Assembly: GCF_040361255.1 (NCBI RefSeq)
Contig: NZ_APNG01000009.1
Location: 62,001 to 126,000, forward strand
Source: Salinisphaera sp040361255
Lineage (GTDB): Bacteria > Pseudomonadota > Gammaproteobacteria > Nevskiales > Salinisphaeraceae
DNA: 64,000 nucleotides
Direction: 5' to 3'
Below the pieces are notes generated by a model. The model had not been told where the DNA came from, ran no database searches, and was given only the letters and a program-made list of their open reading frames with translations. This document shows positions 36,685-46,352 of the stretch, in pieces; the stretch's first letter is position 1, and each line of letters opens with the position of its first letter. A program made the position numbers and the translations under genes.

Positions 36685-38754
36685 TCAGGCGGTTTCGGGC
36701 TCGCCGATGAGTTCGAGCAGGGCATTGGCCAGATGCGCTTCGGTGAGACCGAAATGGCGGTAGACATCGGCCGCCGGCGCGGACTCGCCGAAACGATCCA
36801 CGCCGAGCACGCGCCCCCGCGGGCCGACGTAATAACGCCACAGCGCGCTTACCCCGGCCTCGATCGCCACGCGCGCCTCGATATGCGCCGGCAGTACGGA
36901 TTCGCGATAGGCCGCATCCTGGGTTTCGAACAGATCGAGACAGGGCATCGAGACCACGCGGATCGCCCGGCCTTCGGCCGCCAGCGTCTTGGCGGTGGCT
37001 ACTGCAATCGCCACTTCCGAGCCGGTCGCGATAATCAACGCCTCCGGTGTCTGCGGCGGTTCGTGCAACACATAGCCGCCACGGCGTATGTTCTCGACGC
37101 CGGGCACGTCGCGCTCCAGATGGGGCAGATCCTGGCGCGACAGCGCCAATGCGCTCGGCCCCTCGGCGCGCTCGATCGCCGCCATCCAGGCCGCGACGGT
37201 TTCCACATCGTCGGCGGGGCGCCAGACATGCAGGTTCGGAATCAGCCGCAGGCTGGATAGATGCTCGACCGATTGATGGGTCGGGCCGTCTTCGCCCAGC
37301 CCGATCGAGTCGTGGGTATAGACCAGTATCTGGCGCGTGCCCATGAGTGCAGCCATGCGTACCGCGTTGCGGGCATAGTCCGAAAACGTCAGAAACGTCG
37401 CGGTGAACGGGATATAGCCGCCGTGCAGAGCCAGACCGTTGGCGATTGCGGTCATGCCGAACTCGCGCACGCCGTAATGCAGATAGTTGCCGCGATAGGC
37501 GGGCTTGCCGACGGCCGTATGGCCGTTCCAGTCGGTACCGTTCGAGCCGGACAGATCGGCCGAGCCGCCGAACAGTTCCGGCAGGCGCGGCGCGAAGAAT
37601 TCGATCATCGCCTTCGACGATTTGCGCGTCGCGGTATCGCTGCCTTCGGTCTGCACGTGGTGCAGATGCCGCATCATGTGCTTGGACCAGTCGGCGGGCA
37701 GGTCGCCGGCCTGGCGGCGCATGAACTCCGCGGCCAGTTCGGGATGAGCGGCGGCATAACGCTCGTAGCGCTGCTGCCATTCGCCCTCCAACGCAGCACC
37801 CGCGGCGCGTTTATCCCAGGCCGCATAGACATTATCGGGAATCGCGAATGGCGTGGTATCGGCCCAGCCGATCTGGGCGCGCGTGGCCGCGATTTCCTCG
37901 TCACCCAGGGCCGCGCCGTGTACGCCCTCGGTGCCTTGTTTGTTCGGCGCGCCCCAACCGATGATCGTCTTGCAGCAGATCAGGGTGGGGCGCTGGCGGT
38001 CTTCGCGGGCGGTGGCTATTGCCTGCGCAATGGCCTCGGCGTTGTGGCCGTCGATGTCGGGCACGACCTGCCAGCCGTAGGCTTCGAAGCGCTGGGCGGT
38101 GTCGTCGCTGAACCAGCCGGCGACTTCGCCGTCGATCGAGATACCGTTGTCGTCGTAGAAGACCACGAGCTTGCCCAGGCCCAGATGACCGGCCAGCGAA
38201 CAGGCCTCGTGGGAGATGCCTTCCATCAGGCAGCCATCGCCGGCCAGACACCAGGTCCAGTGGTCGACGATGTTCTCGCCGTCGCGATTGAACTCGGCGG
38301 CGAGCGTCGCTTCGGCCAGCGCCATGCCCACCGCATTCGCAAGCCCCTGGCCGAGCGGCCCGGTAGTGGTTTCGACACCCGGCGTGAGCCTGTATTCCGG
38401 GTGTCCCGGCGTCCGGGAATGCAGCTGACGGAACTGGCGCAGCTGTTCGAGCGGCAGGTCGTAGCCGGTCAGATGGAGCAGGGCATATTGCAGCATACAG
38501 CCATGACCGTTGGAAACGACCAGCCGGTCACGATCCGGCCAGCCGGGATTGGACGGGTTGCACCGCATGAAATCGTTGGCCAGCACCTCGGCGATGTCGG
38601 CCATGCCCATCGGCATGCCGGGGTGGCCGGAATTAGCCTGTTGCACCGCGTCCATGGCGAGAATACGAATCGCGTTGGCGAGCGTGCGCCGGTCGGGCCG
38701 ATCGCGATCGGTCGCGGCGGGCACGGCGTTGGCAAGCGGATCGCTTGAGTCCAT
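36685..38754 (-). CDS. tkt: Transketolase
   Basis: A 689-residue ThDP enzyme with the three usual domains. ANSGHPGMPMGMADIA opens the N-terminal domain, and the ThDP motif runs from GDGCLMEGISHEA to FYDDNGISIDG. The pyrimidine domain has HDSIGLGEDGPTHQ, and the C-terminal domain contains ALIIATGSEVAIAVA. It regenerates pentose phosphates for CO2 fixation. As the first gene of the tkt-fba-prk operon it follows the CbbR-like element at 38856-38900. Confidence 0.95.
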   Translation of the reverse strand: MDSSDPLANAVPAATDRDRPDRRTLANAIRILAMDAVQQANSGHPGMPMGMADIAEVLANDFMRCNPSNPGWPDRDRLVVSNGHGCMLQYALLHLTGYDLPLEQLRQFRQLHSRTPGHPEYRLTPGVETTTGPLGQGLANAVGMALAEATLAAEFNRDGENIVDHWTWCLAGDGCLMEGISHEACSLAGHLGLGKLVVFYDDNGISIDGEVAGWFSDDTAQRFEAYGWQVVPDIDGHNAEAIAQAIATAREDRQRPTLICCKTIIGWGAPNKQGTEGVHGAALGDEEIAATRAQIGWADTTPFAIPDNVYAAWDKRAAGAALEGEWQQRYERYAAAHPELAAEFMRRQAGDLPADWSKHMMRHLHHVQTEGSDTATRKSSKAMIEFFAPRLPELFGGSADLSGSNGTDWNGHTAVGKPAYRGNYLHYGVREFGMTAIANGLALHGGYIPFTATFLTFSDYARNAVRMAALMGTRQILVYTHDSIGLGEDGPTHQSVEHLSSLRLIPNLHVWRPADDVETVAAWMAAIERAEGPSALALSRQDLPHLERDVPGVENIRRGGYVLHEPPQTPEALIIATGSEVAIAVATAKTLAAEGRAIRVVSMPCLDLFETQDAAYRESVLPAHIEARVAIEAGVSALWRYYVGPRGRVLGVDRFGESAPAADVYRHFGLTEAHLANALLELIGEPETA

Positions 38755-38855
38755 GGATTAACCCTCCTGCTGGGCCGGCGGCAGGCACGGCGCGCATCGC
38801 AAACACGAGCGTCTTCTTCGGGCGCTCTTTTTCAGCGCAAATATGAGACAGGCCC

Positions 38856-38900
38856 GAAATAAGTAAAAATAAATCTTTATTGGCTTTCGAATAAGCCAAT
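38856..38900. promoter_or_regulatory. Putative CbbR operator upstream of tkt
   Basis: A perfect 8-bp inverted repeat, ATTGGCTT with AAGCCAAT and a 6-base spacer (38879-38900), is embedded in an AT-rich stretch about 100 bp upstream of tkt. The stretch resembles the cbbR-cbbL intergenic element. This pattern fits a LysR-type operator serving the tkt-fba-prk operon. Confidence 0.55.
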
Positions 38901-38987
38901 CTAATGGCCGCGGCCGGCAGCGCCAGCAAAGACGTACAGGTCCGCGTGTCTGCTAGGTTCGATCCGGCCTGTGCTAGGCTTTGCGCC

Positions 38988-39230
38988 ATGATCGTTCGAA
39001 ACCGCCGATTGCAGCGGCTGATTGCCGTGCTGCTCGTAACGCTCGTGGCCGTGAGTGCCCAGGCGTGGGCGAGCCATGTCGACTGGCCGGTGCCGGGTGA
39101 GGGCGATCATGCCCATGTCGAGTTCTCGGCCTTCGACGACGACGCCTCGCCAATGGTGATGCCGGTTGCTCTAAATGACCCTCTAAGGTACGCATCTCAG
39201 TCGGGAACGTTGGATCGTGGGTTGGGGTAA
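38988..39230 (+). pseudogene. Resident czcI-like gene, truncated by the island
   Basis: The first 55 or so codons encode a signal peptide and RLQRLIAVLLVTLVAVSAQA, then WASHVDWP and an acidic stretch with one His pair. They are homologous to the complete island gene at 40194-40529 (LQRLVAIVLTVIVALSAQAWASHVDW). Homology ends near 39165 and the frame then runs through unrelated low-GC sequence to a stop. GC content and codon use match the chromosome to the left, so this is the 5' stump of the older operon. The ATG at 38988 lies very close to a TAGGCT box, as in the island copy. Confidence 0.7.
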
Positions 39231-39335
39231 ATTTTGTAATGCTGGCATCAGCAATCGTTTAACGGGGCTGCCGTTACTCGCTACGAATATTTAGGTGCGC
39301 AGATGATCGTGTGCCAACGCGCGCACCAACCCTGC

Positions 39336-40007
39336 CTAGCTGGCGCTAGATATGTGCCTAGGCTTCGGTTGCCAGCCGGAACAGACATAGGCCGCCCCCC
39401 AGTAGAGGCTTTCGCATTCGAATTGCGTAAAGTGTCGCTTGATCGCCTCAGCGGGTCGCCGGTGAACAATATCGGAGGTTACGCCCGCCGGACGATTGAA
39501 GAAAACACCCAGTTGCCCGAGCCATTTCGGCCACCGATCGGGCCATTGCAGTTCGAAGTTAGCAATACGTCCATGCGCCGGGAGCCCGGTAGCTATACAC
39601 TCGATCAGGGTTTCGTAGCTGGCGACCGTTGAGAGCGCGAGCGTAGCCAATACCGCGTCTGCGTCATGGATCCGGTAGGTCGTCATGTCGGCCGCGACAA
39701 GCTCAACATTTAGCCAGCCCGCTCGTTCGACTCGCCGTCTGGCGACGCTTAGCATTTCAGGCGTCAGGTCTACGCCAATGATACGCCCGCGGGGACCCAC
39801 CTTTTCCTGAAGGTGCTTGAAATTTAGACCCGTACCACACCCTAGATCCACCACTGTCTCGCCGGCTAGTAAGTGGAGGCGGGATACAGCCTGTCTACGG
39901 TAATGGTCGATTCGAAGACCGAACGCGCGATAGAACCACAGTCCACCGTCATAGAAAGGTGCCAAGCGAGCATAGCGTTGTCGAAATTCTTCTTTATTAA
40001 GAGCCAT
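39336..40007 (-). CDS. SAM-dependent class I methyltransferase
   Basis: A 223-residue methyltransferase. Motif I VVDLGCGTGLNF occupies about residues 52-63, a post-I acidic residue is in IIGVDLTPEM, and a motif resembling DADAVLATLALS follows. It resembles UbiE/menG-like and other small-molecule methyltransferases. Membership of the metal island suggests a metalloid or detoxification substrate, but nothing in the sequence fixes this. It is divergent from czcI. Confidence 0.75.
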   Translation of the reverse strand: MALNKEEFRQRYARLAPFYDGGLWFYRAFGLRIDHYRRQAVSRLHLLAGETVVDLGCGTGLNFKHLQEKVGPRGRIIGVDLTPEMLSVARRRVERAGWLNVELVAADMTTYRIHDADAVLATLALSTVASYETLIECIATGLPAHGRIANFELQWPDRWPKWLGQLGVFFNRPAGVTSDIVHRRPAEAIKRHFTQFECESLYWGAAYVCSGWQPKPRHISSAS

Positions 40008-40193
40008 TGTAATGCGCCTCCTTCTGATACGTAGTGTGGTTCATAAAGCCGCAGTAACTTAGTCCGCCTAGGGTATTCGTCGCAGCTAGCAATCCAGCTA
40101 AACGGCCCGCGGAACGCAGCACACGTGTCGAAGGGCGTATTACAACGGTAGATGTTTGCTCGCATTATCAGTTCTGTGGTACGATAAAAACTT

Positions 40194-40529
40194 ATGCCGT
40201 TATCCTATGCCAATCTACAGCGACTTGTGGCGATAGTGCTCACAGTCATTGTGGCTTTAAGCGCCCAAGCGTGGGCGAGCCATGTAGATTGGCCGGCGTT
40301 CGACGGTGAGACGTACTCGCACGTAGAATCAACCGCCGTAGATAATGCCGATACTGGCGTTAGCGCGGACCATAATGACCACTGTAGCCATGCGTCCGCT
40401 CATTTAGTTGGGATACAAAGTGACGCGCCGGACATGGGGCTTCGTGGAATGTCGTCGCGTAACGGGCGTCATCGCGATCTCTATCGCAGCTTGGCCCACA
40501 CCCCCTTAATCGATCCACCCATAGCCTGA
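40194..40529 (+). CDS. czcI: Small exported CzcI-like metal-binding protein
   Basis: A 111-residue protein with an N-terminal signal (about residues 1-30, ending ALSAQAWA). A mature region rich in Asp and His follows, with a DHNDHCSHASAHLVG cluster that resembles the His/Cys cluster of CzcI-type proteins found at the head of czc operons. CzcI proteins are thought to modulate efflux. A TTGCTC/TACGAT promoter-like pair (40156-40185) ends only nine bases before the ATG, so the message may be leaderless. It precedes czcC by 61 bp. Confidence 0.62.
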   Translation: MPLSYANLQRLVAIVLTVIVALSAQAWASHVDWPAFDGETYSHVESTAVDNADTGVSADHNDHCSHASAHLVGIQSDAPDMGLRGMSSRNGRHRDLYRSLAHTPLIDPPIA

Positions 40530-40590
40530 ATCTTCTTCGCCGGGCGCTGCTTCATTGCAGGCGCCTCTTCTATTGCGATGAGGATTCACA

Positions 40591-41889
40591 ATGTATTTCC
40601 CCCGTTTTCTCCCGGGCAAAGCTGCCTGTGGACTTTGCATGCTATGGGTTTCGCTGTCCGCCTCCGCGGTCACGCAGATACCTCAACCTCTGACACTCAA
40701 CGCGGCCCTGAATTGGGCGAGCGAATATAATCCGACGCTGCGTTCGGCTCGTCTGCGTATTCAACGCCTCGGTGGCGAGGCTATTCACGCGGATGTCCCT
40801 GTGCCATCTAATCCGCGCTTGGAACTGGAAGCAGGCCAGCGCGATCAGCCGAACGGCTCAAGCACCGACATCGGTATCCAACTCAGCCAAGAATTCTGGA
40901 TAGCCGGCCAAGGCGGTCTACGCGCAGACGCTGCGACAAGTAGGTTGGGCGCCGCTCGAGCTGATTACGATTTCCTGGCAGCCACGACGACGGCACGCGT
41001 GCGTGCCGCCTTCCTTTCTGTCTTGGTCGCGGAGCAGGCAGTAAACACCGCCGAGCGCGTCGTTGATACCAACGAGCAGCTCGAGACTTATGCCAAGAAG
41101 CGTCTTAACGCAGGCGCGGGTACCCGAATCGAATCCAATGCGGCACGTCTTGGGTTGCAGCGAGCACGTGCGTTCGCCGCAGAGGCCCGGGATGCGGCGA
41201 ACCAAACTCGACTTGAACTCAAGGACCTGCTTGCGATCGATCCCACGCGCCGGCTCGCCATTAAGGGAGATCTAAGTTTTGCGCTGCTCGATATGCCAAA
41301 TCGTGATCGCTTGTTGGTGCGCGCCGTCGAGCGGCGCACGGACTTGCAGGCCGCTGCGTCGCGCGTGATTGCCGCACGGAAAGAATTGTCACTAGCCAAT
41401 CGCGAAATCATACCGAACCTCACCGTGTTCGGTTTTTACCGCGAAGAAGCGGGTGGTCGTGACAAAGGCGGCTCGGATATTACTGGCGGCGGTATCGGTT
41501 TCGAGCTGCCGCTGCTGGATCGCTATGAAGGCGAGCGCCAGATTGCGACTGCGGAGCTAGCGCAGGCCCAGCTCGATCAGGACAACCTTCAGCGCGAGGT
41601 TCGACTTCAAGTGCTTTCGGCCATCAGCGCATATGACGCCGGACGAGAACGAGCAGATGCGTTGAGTGATGCGGTTTTGGAGGCCGCGGAGAGTTCTCTC
41701 GAACTCACCCGGCGCTCATTCGCAGCCGGCAAGGTCGGGGCAACCGCGATCACGTCTGCCCAGAACAACCTATTTGACGTGCGTCGCGATTATCTCGACG
41801 CGCTTGGAGCGCTGGTTACGGCCGGTACCGATCTCGAGCGCGCAACGGGTGGTTTGCTCGTGATGGACAGCCGCGGAGCATCGCAATGA
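40591..41889 (+). CDS. czcC: CzcC-type outer membrane efflux protein
   Basis: A 432-residue TolC-family protein with a signal peptide (about residues 1-28). Two outer-membrane-factor repeats are visible: LTLNAALNWASEYNPTLRSA near the N-terminus and VRAVERRTDLQAAASRV in the second half. Coiled segments lie between them. It forms the outer-membrane duct of an HME-RND metal efflux system. The stop overlaps czcB as ATGA, so the three pump genes are translationally coupled. Confidence 0.88.
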   Translation: MYFPRFLPGKAACGLCMLWVSLSASAVTQIPQPLTLNAALNWASEYNPTLRSARLRIQRLGGEAIHADVPVPSNPRLELEAGQRDQPNGSSTDIGIQLSQEFWIAGQGGLRADAATSRLGAARADYDFLAATTTARVRAAFLSVLVAEQAVNTAERVVDTNEQLETYAKKRLNAGAGTRIESNAARLGLQRARAFAAEARDAANQTRLELKDLLAIDPTRRLAIKGDLSFALLDMPNRDRLLVRAVERRTDLQAAASRVIAARKELSLANREIIPNLTVFGFYREEAGGRDKGGSDITGGGIGFELPLLDRYEGERQIATAELAQAQLDQDNLQREVRLQVLSAISAYDAGRERADALSDAVLEAAESSLELTRRSFAAGKVGATAITSAQNNLFDVRRDYLDALGALVTAGTDLERATGGLLVMDSRGASQ

Positions 41890-43238
41890 ACAGACATGAA
41901 CTCATGAGTTATTTCCGGATTCCCACACTACTGCTCTTTGCCGCGCTCTTGCTGACGGGCTGTGATTCCTTCAGTGCCGGAGCCGACAATTCACGAACCA
42001 GCGAAACGTCCAGACAGCCAGCAGAACGCGGCGAACATAACGGCCATGACGAAGCCGGGCATGCCAGTGATGAACACGATGGCGTCGAAAAAGGCGAACT
42101 TGGGTCTGACCACGCTGAAGGCGAAAGTGGCCATGACGGGCACGGGGAAGAAAATCCGGACAGCGTTAAGCTCAGCGCGGAGCAGTTTCAGCAACTCGAC
42201 ATCGCAATTGGCCAGGCCGAAAGCGGTACAGCGAGTGCGTCGATCCAAGCGCCAGCGACGCTACATTTCGACGCCGACCGCGTCGCTCGTGTGGGGCCGC
42301 GACTGCAAGCCAAGGTAGTCAAAGTAACGGCGGACCTTGGTGAAGCAGTATCGCGTGGTGAAACACTTGCAGTACTCGATAGTGTCGCCTTAGGCAAGGA
42401 AAAGGCGGCATATCTAACAGCGGCCGCGCGCTTTAACACGCGCCAGGCCGCCTACGCGAGAGACCGCAAATTGGCTGCGGATCAGATCGTGAGCGATTCG
42501 GATCTCGCTGAGTCTCGTGCCGCATACGAACAAGCAAAGGCGGAGCGACGTGCGAAGCGTGCCGAACTCAAGCTTTACGGCCTCGACAATGCGGCGGTCG
42601 ATGCAATTCGCAGTGGTGGGGACGAGCCTTTGTCGCGACTTGAGTTGGTTGCGCCCCGCGACGGCGTTATCGCGAAACGCGATCTGGTTGCTGGCCAAAC
42701 ACTTGGTGCTAACGAAACACCGATCCATGTCGTCGATAACACACGGATGTGGTTGATGATCGATGCTGCGGAGCAAGCGCTGCCGTACTTAAAAAAAGGT
42801 CAGAAAGTGAGTTTCACGGTACGACCATTGCCGGATGAAAGCTTTATAGGGGTGATCGACTGGATCTCGCCCCAGCTCGACGAACAGGCCAGAACGGTGC
42901 GTGTGCGTGCCGTCGTCGAAAACCCTGATGGTTTGCTTAGAGCCGGCATGTTTGCCGATGCCGACATCGACGCCGGGGCGTCTAGCGGTAAGCGCTCACG
43001 TATAGCGCTTGTTCCCGTGGATGCAGTGCAACAAATCGGTGAGCGTGAAGGGGTGTTTCTGCCAGCTGGACCCGAGGGTGCTTACACGTTTCAACCGGTA
43101 AGTACCGGCGCAGAAAACCAAGGCCAGGTAGAAATCCGGGAAGGGATTCGAGCTGGTGACACCCTGGTCGTGCGGGGCGCATTCGATCTTAAAGCTGCAC
43201 TCACCGCCGGTGGCCGTAGCGCCGCACACGGCCACTAG
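41886..43238 (+). CDS. czcB: CzcB-type RND periplasmic adaptor, lipoprotein
   Basis: A 450-residue adaptor with a lipobox (LLTGC, Cys26). A His/Asp/Glu-rich segment follows at about residues 50-95, with repeated GH and EH pairs, and is likely to bind divalent metal ions. The adaptor core follows: biotinyl-lipoyl halves around a coiled hairpin, a beta-barrel and a membrane-proximal domain. The His-rich N-terminus favours Zn/Co/Cd/Ni over Cu/Ag as cargo, although this is not decisive. It overlaps czcC and ends 9 bp before czcA. Confidence 0.88.
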   Translation: MNRHELMSYFRIPTLLLFAALLLTGCDSFSAGADNSRTSETSRQPAERGEHNGHDEAGHASDEHDGVEKGELGSDHAEGESGHDGHGEENPDSVKLSAEQFQQLDIAIGQAESGTASASIQAPATLHFDADRVARVGPRLQAKVVKVTADLGEAVSRGETLAVLDSVALGKEKAAYLTAAARFNTRQAAYARDRKLAADQIVSDSDLAESRAAYEQAKAERRAKRAELKLYGLDNAAVDAIRSGGDEPLSRLELVAPRDGVIAKRDLVAGQTLGANETPIHVVDNTRMWLMIDAAEQALPYLKKGQKVSFTVRPLPDESFIGVIDWISPQLDEQARTVRVRAVVENPDGLLRAGMFADADIDAGASSGKRSRIALVPVDAVQQIGEREGVFLPAGPEGAYTFQPVSTGAENQGQVEIREGIRAGDTLVVRGAFDLKAALTAGGRSAAHGH

Positions 43239-43247
43239 GAGGGCGCT

Positions 43248-46200
43248 ATGATTAACGCAATTATTCGCCTGGCGATGGCGAACCGGCTCATGGTGCTCGT
43301 CGCAGTCTTCGCGCTAGCTATCGGCGGCTATTTTTCGCTGCGTGCACTACCCGTTGATGCATTTCCGGACGCGACGCCGGCCCTCGTACAGGTATATACC
43401 GCGAGCGAGGGCCTGTCGCCGGTGGACATTGAAACGCTGGTCTCCTATCCGATCGAGATCAGCATGTACGGGCTGCCGGGCCTCGAAAAAGTACAGTCCA
43501 CCTCGATTTTCGGACTGTCGCGTGTCGATGTCTATTTCGAGGACGGCACGGATATCTACTTTGCCCGACGGCTCGTGAACGAGCGGCTTTCGGAAGCCCG
43601 TCGCAACATCCCAAGTGGCCTAGGTGAGCCACAACTCGGTCCTATCACGACAGGACTTGGTCGGATTCTCATGTATACAGTCGAGAATGAGGGAGGCGCG
43701 GACTATTCGCTTACAGAAAGACGTACAGCCCAAGACTGGCTGATCAAACCACAGCTGCGTACGGTCGATGGTGTGACTGGCGTGCTCTCGATCGGTGGTT
43801 ACGAAAAGCAGTATCAAGTCCGCCTGGACATGAGTGCGATGACGGCCCGCGGCTTGACGCCGGCCGACGTTCGCGAAGCGCTACAGCGCAACAACCGAAA
43901 CGTCGGCGCTTCATTCATCGAGCGCGGCGGCGAGGAATACATTATCCGCGGGTATGGTTGGGTCTCTTCGGGCGAGCAGGGTTTGTCTGATCTGCGCAAC
44001 ACCCGAGTAGACACGCGCAATGATCAGCCGGTTTATATCCGAGATATCGCCGAAGTCAGCTACGGGCGAGCGATTCGACGTGGTGCAGAACTCGCCAACG
44101 GCGAAGAATCTGTTGGCGGTTACGTTCTCAAGCTGATCGGAACGGATACCCAGCGCGTCCTCGAGGATACGAATGCAAAGCTCGAGGAAATCAATAAGTC
44201 GTTGCCTAACGGTATGGTCGCCAAAGTCTACTACTCTCAGGCCGAGCTAGTAGACAAGGCGATCAATACGGTCGTCGAAGCGCTTTTAATTGGCGCCGTA
44301 CTAGTCCTGATATTGCTGTACTTGTTCCTGGGCAACTTGAGATCGACACTCATTGTCGTGTCGAGCGTACCGCTGTCGCTACTTGTAGCATTCATTGCTA
44401 TGCGCGTGTCCGGCTTGTCGGCGAACTTGATGAGCCTCGGCGGGTTGGCAATCGGCATTGGGATGATGGTCGACGGCTCGGTCGTCATGATCGAAAACAT
44501 CTTCCGGCATTTTGAGGAACAGGACCTCAAGACCGCGAGCATGGCGGATTTGATTGGTGCCGCGGCTCGAGAAGTTGGGCGACCGATCGTTTTCGCGGTC
44601 GCCATCGTGATCATTGTCTTCCTTCCGTTGTTCACCCTGCAGGGCGTCGAGGGAAAACTCTTCTCGCCCATGGCTTACACGATTAGCTTCGCGTTGGCCG
44701 CAGCTCTGTTGCTATCCCTCACACTCGTACCCGTGCTGGCAATACTGGCATTCCGACGTGTTACCACGATGCGGGAGCCGCGGTTTGTGTCGTGGATGAA
44801 GGCCGGTTACCGCCCGATGCGCGACGCCGCGCTAAAAGCACCGATCGTTGTAGTAGGGACAGCGCTAATCTTATTCATTGCGAGTCTCGCTGTTTTTCCG
44901 CAATTGGGTACTGAGTTCATTCCGACCCTACGGGAAGGCACATTCATGGTTCGCTCCACGCTGCCGCCCGGGGCGAGCCTGGATTCCGCGATTGCATACG
45001 GCAAGCGCATACAGGATACCGTCGGCGAATTCGACGAAGTCACCGGCGCCTATTCACGCGTCGGTCGTGCCGAAGTCGGCGGTGATCCCGAATCGGTCAA
45101 CGTGGTCGCAACCACCATCAACTTGAAACCGCTCGATGCCTGGCAAAGCGGACGCTCGTACGAGGGTCTTCAGAACGCGATGTCCGAGCGGCTCGCAGCG
45201 CGTGTTCCCGGGTTGGCGAACAACTTTTCCCAGCCGATCCAGCTTAGAACCGACGAGCTGCTCTCAGGCGTTCAAGCACAGCTCGTCGTAAGTATCTTCG
45301 GAGACGACCTCGACAAGTTAGCTGAGGTCGGCCAGCAGGTCGCCGAACTCGCGCGTAATACCACCGGTGCTGTGGATGTGCGTGTCCAGCAGCAGGGCGG
45401 CAAACAGCAGATCGTCATAAAGCCAGACCGCGAAGCCTTGTCGCGTTATGGAATTAGCGTGGACGACGTTTTGAACACCGTGTCCGTAGGGGTCGGGGGA
45501 GCTTCCGTCGGCCAGGTCTTCGACGGCGTGCGGCGGTTCGATATTTTCCTGCGGCTGCAGGCGAACCAACGTGAGCGGATCGATGCGATTCGAGACCTGA
45601 ATCTTCGGACACCTGGCGGCGCGTTGATTCCGCTGTCACGAGTGGCGAACGTGGACGTCTATACCGGTCCCAAGCAGATATCACGATCGAACGCCAGTCG
45701 ACGTCTGTATGTGCAGATGAACGTTCGCGGGCGGGACATGGGCGGCGTCGTAAACGATCTGCGTGCCGGTATCGATCGCGACATCGATATGCCGCCCGGT
45801 TATTTCGTTGACTTCGGCGGCCAGTTCGAGAACCAACAAAGGGCCATGAAGCGCCTTTATCTCGTCGTACCCGTCACGATGGCGCTGATCTTTTTGTTGC
45901 TCTACAGCGCATTCTCGAGTCTGCGCTATGCGGCGCTGATCTTTTTGAACGTTCCGTTCGCAATCATCGGCGGTATCTTCACGCTCTGGTTGTCGGGACT
46001 GTATCTATCCGTGCCCGCTGCTGTTGGCTTTATCGCGGTGTTCGGCGTAGCCGTTCAAAACGGGGTCGTGCTGGTTTCCTACATCAATCAGTTGCGTGAT
46101 CACGGTATGGAGCTCGATGAGGCGGTAAGCACCGGCGCAGAACATCGGCTGCGCCCCGTACTCATGACCGCGCTGACAGCGATCCTGGGACTAATCCCGC

Positions 46201-46352
46201 TGCTCATGGCTAACGGTATCGGATCGAACGTGCAACGGCCGTTGGCCGCAGTCGTAATCGGCGGCCTCGTGACTTCAACGCTCCTGACGTTATTGGTATT
46301 GCCTGCCGTGTACCACTGGTTCGCCGAACCACGGCGCGAAGTCGAGCTGTGA
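43248..46352 (+). CDS. czcA: CzcA-type heavy-metal RND efflux pump
   Basis: A 1034-residue HME-RND inner-membrane pump with twelve predicted helices and two large periplasmic loops. The N-terminus has the RND pattern ALPVDAFPDATPALVQVYT. The TM4 region GIGMMVDGSVVMIENIF carries the charged proton-relay residues. NRNVGASFIERGGEEYIIRG is typical of the CzcA/CusA group. Its last 110 residues are very close to the resident remnant at 52684-53025. Exact metal specificity cannot be read from the motif alone. Confidence 0.92.
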   Translation: MINAIIRLAMANRLMVLVAVFALAIGGYFSLRALPVDAFPDATPALVQVYTASEGLSPVDIETLVSYPIEISMYGLPGLEKVQSTSIFGLSRVDVYFEDGTDIYFARRLVNERLSEARRNIPSGLGEPQLGPITTGLGRILMYTVENEGGADYSLTERRTAQDWLIKPQLRTVDGVTGVLSIGGYEKQYQVRLDMSAMTARGLTPADVREALQRNNRNVGASFIERGGEEYIIRGYGWVSSGEQGLSDLRNTRVDTRNDQPVYIRDIAEVSYGRAIRRGAELANGEESVGGYVLKLIGTDTQRVLEDTNAKLEEINKSLPNGMVAKVYYSQAELVDKAINTVVEALLIGAVLVLILLYLFLGNLRSTLIVVSSVPLSLLVAFIAMRVSGLSANLMSLGGLAIGIGMMVDGSVVMIENIFRHFEEQDLKTASMADLIGAAAREVGRPIVFAVAIVIIVFLPLFTLQGVEGKLFSPMAYTISFALAAALLLSLTLVPVLAILAFRRVTTMREPRFVSWMKAGYRPMRDAALKAPIVVVGTALILFIASLAVFPQLGTEFIPTLREGTFMVRSTLPPGASLDSAIAYGKRIQDTVGEFDEVTGAYSRVGRAEVGGDPESVNVVATTINLKPLDAWQSGRSYEGLQNAMSERLAARVPGLANNFSQPIQLRTDELLSGVQAQLVVSIFGDDLDKLAEVGQQVAELARNTTGAVDVRVQQQGGKQQIVIKPDREALSRYGISVDDVLNTVSVGVGGASVGQVFDGVRRFDIFLRLQANQRERIDAIRDLNLRTPGGALIPLSRVANVDVYTGPKQISRSNASRRLYVQMNVRGRDMGGVVNDLRAGIDRDIDMPPGYFVDFGGQFENQQRAMKRLYLVVPVTMALIFLLLYSAFSSLRYAALIFLNVPFAIIGGIFTLWLSGLYLSVPAAVGFIAVFGVAVQNGVVLVSYINQLRDHGMELDEAVSTGAEHRLRPVLMTALTAILGLIPLLMANGIGSNVQRPLAAVVIGGLVTSTLLTLLVLPAVYHWFAEPRREVEL

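Noticed and set aside
36019..38748. Long plus-strand frames over the aldolase and transketolase genes
   Set aside because: Both minus-strand genes have full catalytic motifs; the plus-strand products are His/Arg/Ala-rich shadows.
39165..39335. Terminal inverted repeats or target-site duplication for the island
   Set aside because: Comparison of the left junction with 52600-52700 by eye showed only a chance 7-base match (CGCATCT).
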